A stretch of DNA of 6,738 nt from an uncultured Labedella sp. (GTDB lineage: Bacteria; Actinomycetota; Actinomycetes; Actinomycetales; Microbacteriaceae), in the NCBI GenBank assembly GCA_934636065.1, contig CAKTZW010000099.1, positions 1 through 6,738 on the forward strand, in the 5' to 3' direction. The position numbers and the translations under genes were made by a program. Positions 5,227 to 6,738 of this stretch are shown here, piece after piece. The notes beneath the pieces are model-generated. The model searched no databases. It was not told where the DNA came from and worked only from the letters and a program-made list of their open reading frames with translations. Each line of letters begins with the position of its first letter. The first letter of the stretch is position 1.

Positions 5227-6591
5227 CTACGGCGGTTCCGGCTCCGTCACGTACTCACGCCCGGTGGGCGACGTCCAGACGAGCGCGTCTCTGCCGGCAC
5301 GTCGACCACCGCCACTCGGTCCGCTCGTTCCCGGACCTGCTCGATCGACGCGAGACACCCGCCAGGCCGTCTCGTGCTTGAGATGATGATGACCCGCGCA
5401 CAGGGCCGCGAGGTTGTCGTGCGCGGTCTCTCCCCCGTCCGTCCACGCCACCGTGTGGTCGAGTTCGCACGATCGGGCCTGCCGCCCGCAGCCGGGGAAC
5501 CGGCAGCGTCCGTCGCGCAGGCGGACGAACCGCTTCAGGTCGGCGGGCACGGCGTAGGACGTGCGCCCCACCGAGAGGACGACGCCGGTCTCGGGGTGCG
5601 TGAGGATCCGCGTGAAGCTCGGCGCCCGCGCGGCCAGGCGCCGCGCCGTGTCGGCGTCGATCGGCCCGTAACCGTCGAGCGCCGCGGGCTCCTCGGAGCG
5701 CCCCAGCAGCGTCAGGACCGGCACGGTGATGTGAACGGTGGGCCGGATGCGGTCCACGCCAGCCAGGGCCCCGTGTCGGCCGGCCAGGGCCCCGTCAGCG
5801 CCACCCAGCAGCAGATCGCGCCCCACGTCGGACCGCATCTGCGCGAGGGAACGGCCGCCTCGTTCGGCCCGGCCGACACGTCGCGCCAGCCGCGAGAGCC
5901 GCTCGAACGCCGCATGGGCCTCCACCGCGGGGAGGTAGTGGTGCAGCCACGCCATCCCGTCGTCCGCGTTCTCGAGCACGACGCGACGCTCCGCGACCGC
6001 TCGCCGCGAGCGCACGTCGATCGACTCGGGCAGCAGCCGCTCCCGAACCCGCCGGGCACGCCGCCGAGTGCTCGGCGGATTCAAGCCCTCCGCGAGCGGA
6101 ACGAGCTCGCGTTCGAAGTCGCCGAGCCGCCGCGCCGCGTCGCTCGGATCGGTGTCGCTCGGATGCGCTCCGAGGCCGATGCTCTGCTCCACGAGGACTC
6201 GCGCATGCCGCTCCCCTATCCGCCCGTCGGCGAGCGCCGAGAGGGTGAGCGGAAGCCGCCGGACGAGGCGCTCCGCCTCGTCGATGTCGCGGGTGACGAC
6301 GGCCTCGGATTCGTGGACGGCTGCGGCGATCTCGGCCACGAGGGCGCGGTGGGCGAGCTCGGCGCGGCGCCCGGGATCGAGGCCGACCGAGGCGGACCAG
6401 CCGCCGCGCCGACCGAGGTCCTCGGCGACTTCTGCACCTACCCCGATGCGGTCGAACTCCGGCTCGCGGGATCGCAGCTCGACGAGCAGCCGCGCCTGCA
6501 GCGCCGCCTCCCGCGACACGGCGGCGCGACTCGCGACGAGCGCGTCGAGCAGCTCGCCGCGCGACGCCGATCCGAGATCCCCCTGGTGCAT
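5227..6591 (-). CDS. DUF222 / HNH endonuclease family protein (13E12-repeat type), 454 aa
   Basis: This is a predicted nucleic-acid-cutting protein of the multicopy actinobacterial DUF222-HNH family; its biological role is not established. Residues ~1-330 are the helical DUF222 region (SRGELLDALVASRAAVSREA, EAERLVRRLPLTLSALADGR, typical of the family), with an Arg-rich stretch near 170-200. Residues ~355-410 are the HNH domain: FVRLRDGRCRFPGC with C363 and C368, CELDHTVAW with D378-H379, N393 in HDNLAALC, and CAGHHHLKH with C398, the His triplet and H406. All expected HNH residues are present, so it looks intact. Length is usual for the family. The start is ATG 6591; no SD precedes it, and a good AGGAG upstream belongs to a different frame (6650), so the N-terminus is uncertain. 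It lies upstream of pilA on the same strand, apparently inside the pilus locus, with no obvious functional link to it. Confidence 0.88.
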   Translation of the reverse strand: MHQGDLGSASRGELLDALVASRAAVSREAALQARLLVELRSREPEFDRIGVGAEVAEDLGRRGGWSASVGLDPGRRAELAHRALVAEIAAAVHESEAVVTRDIDEAERLVRRLPLTLSALADGRIGERHARVLVEQSIGLGAHPSDTDPSDAARRLGDFERELVPLAEGLNPPSTRRRARRVRERLLPESIDVRSRRAVAERRVVLENADDGMAWLHHYLPAVEAHAAFERLSRLARRVGRAERGGRSLAQMRSDVGRDLLLGGADGALAGRHGALAGVDRIRPTVHITVPVLTLLGRSEEPAALDGYGPIDADTARRLAARAPSFTRILTHPETGVVLSVGRTSYAVPADLKRFVRLRDGRCRFPGCGRQARSCELDHTVAWTDGGETAHDNLAALCAGHHHLKHETAWRVSRVDRAGPGTSGPSGGGRRAGRDALVWTSPTGREYVTEPEPP

Positions 6592-6708
6592 GACGGCAGT
6601 GAAACAGGAACCACCGACAAACGGATAGCGTCCGCCATCAGCACTTTCACTCCTGTGCAGCAGTCCAGGAACCGCCGCCTGTGGACGACGAGCAGGCGCA
6701 GCGCCCGC

Positions 6709-6738
6709 CTACTCCACCGCGGTGTAGATGCTGAAGAT
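6709..6738 (-). CDS. C-terminal tail of an upstream gene, possibly PilC
   Basis: Entering from the right edge on the minus strand, a frame reads IFSIYTAVE and stops at TAG 6711-6709. Codons are mostly G/C-ending, as in neighbouring genes. Nine residues cannot identify a family. PilC/GspF platform proteins often end in a short hydrophobic stretch of similar type, and actinobacterial pilus clusters usually place pilC before pilA, so PilC is a reasonable guess. It could also be a chance open frame. Confidence 0.3.
   Translation of the reverse strand: MFSIYTAVE

Noticed and set aside
6068..6628. 186-codon plus-strand frame opposite the HNH gene
   Set aside because: A Ser/Arg-rich shadow of the DUF222 region with no independent support.
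1..6738. CRISPR array, tRNA, rRNA or insertion sequence
   Set aside because: No regularly spaced repeats, cloverleaf, rRNA-like stretch, transposase or terminal inverted repeats were seen anywhere in the window.

Overview
The window is high-GC DNA with strong G/C preference at third codon positions, GTG as well as ATG starts, and an HNH protein of the DUF222 (13E12-repeat) type. Together these point to an actinobacterium, most likely Microbacteriaceae or a close relative; the family assignment is inference. Almost everything real is read from the minus strand and belongs to a type IV pilus (T4P) locus.

Layout in the direction of transcription (right to left). At the right edge, 6709-6738 is a nine-codon tail of an upstream gene, possibly the C-terminus of the platform protein PilC. 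A DUF222/HNH endonuclease follows (5227-6591), then a 262-bp intergenic region with a nested hairpin and an 11-bp direct repeat, then the major pilin pilA (4521-4964). Just after pilA is a strong 13-bp-arm hairpin (4458-4488). Next come a leader with a second hairpin and a strong Shine-Dalgarno (SD), and then a tightly packed operon: a PilV/PulI-like minor pilin with a carboxypeptidase-regulatory-like domain (2894-4288), a PilW/PulJ-like minor pilin (2187-2897), a large PilX-like protein (403-2190), and the prepilin peptidase pilD (from 406 to the left). All three junctions from the PilV-like gene to pilD are 4-base start/stop overlaps, so the minor pilins and the peptidase are probably translationally coupled.

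How the genes work together. PilD removes the short leaders of PilA and the PilV- and PilW-like proteins at a Gly just before a hydrophobic segment with Glu at +5, and methylates the new N-terminus. PilA forms the fibre. The three minor, pilin-like proteins probably prime assembly and may form a tip complex, with the two large ones carrying extracellular domains. The ATPases, PilC and PilMNO are not in the window, except perhaps the nine-codon tail.

The left end is odd. Similarity to prepilin peptidase stops abruptly after the second zinc-finger Cys pair, near position 110. From there to the edge the better coding signal is on the plus strand, as the end of an unrelated, unrecognised gene. 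This is either a real rearrangement that truncated pilD or a chimeric assembly end. The locus as a whole is a recognisable actinobacterial T4P cluster. Its less ordinary parts are the domain architecture of the minor pilins, the structured DNA/RNA flanking pilA, the HNH gene beside pilA, and the pilD breakpoint.
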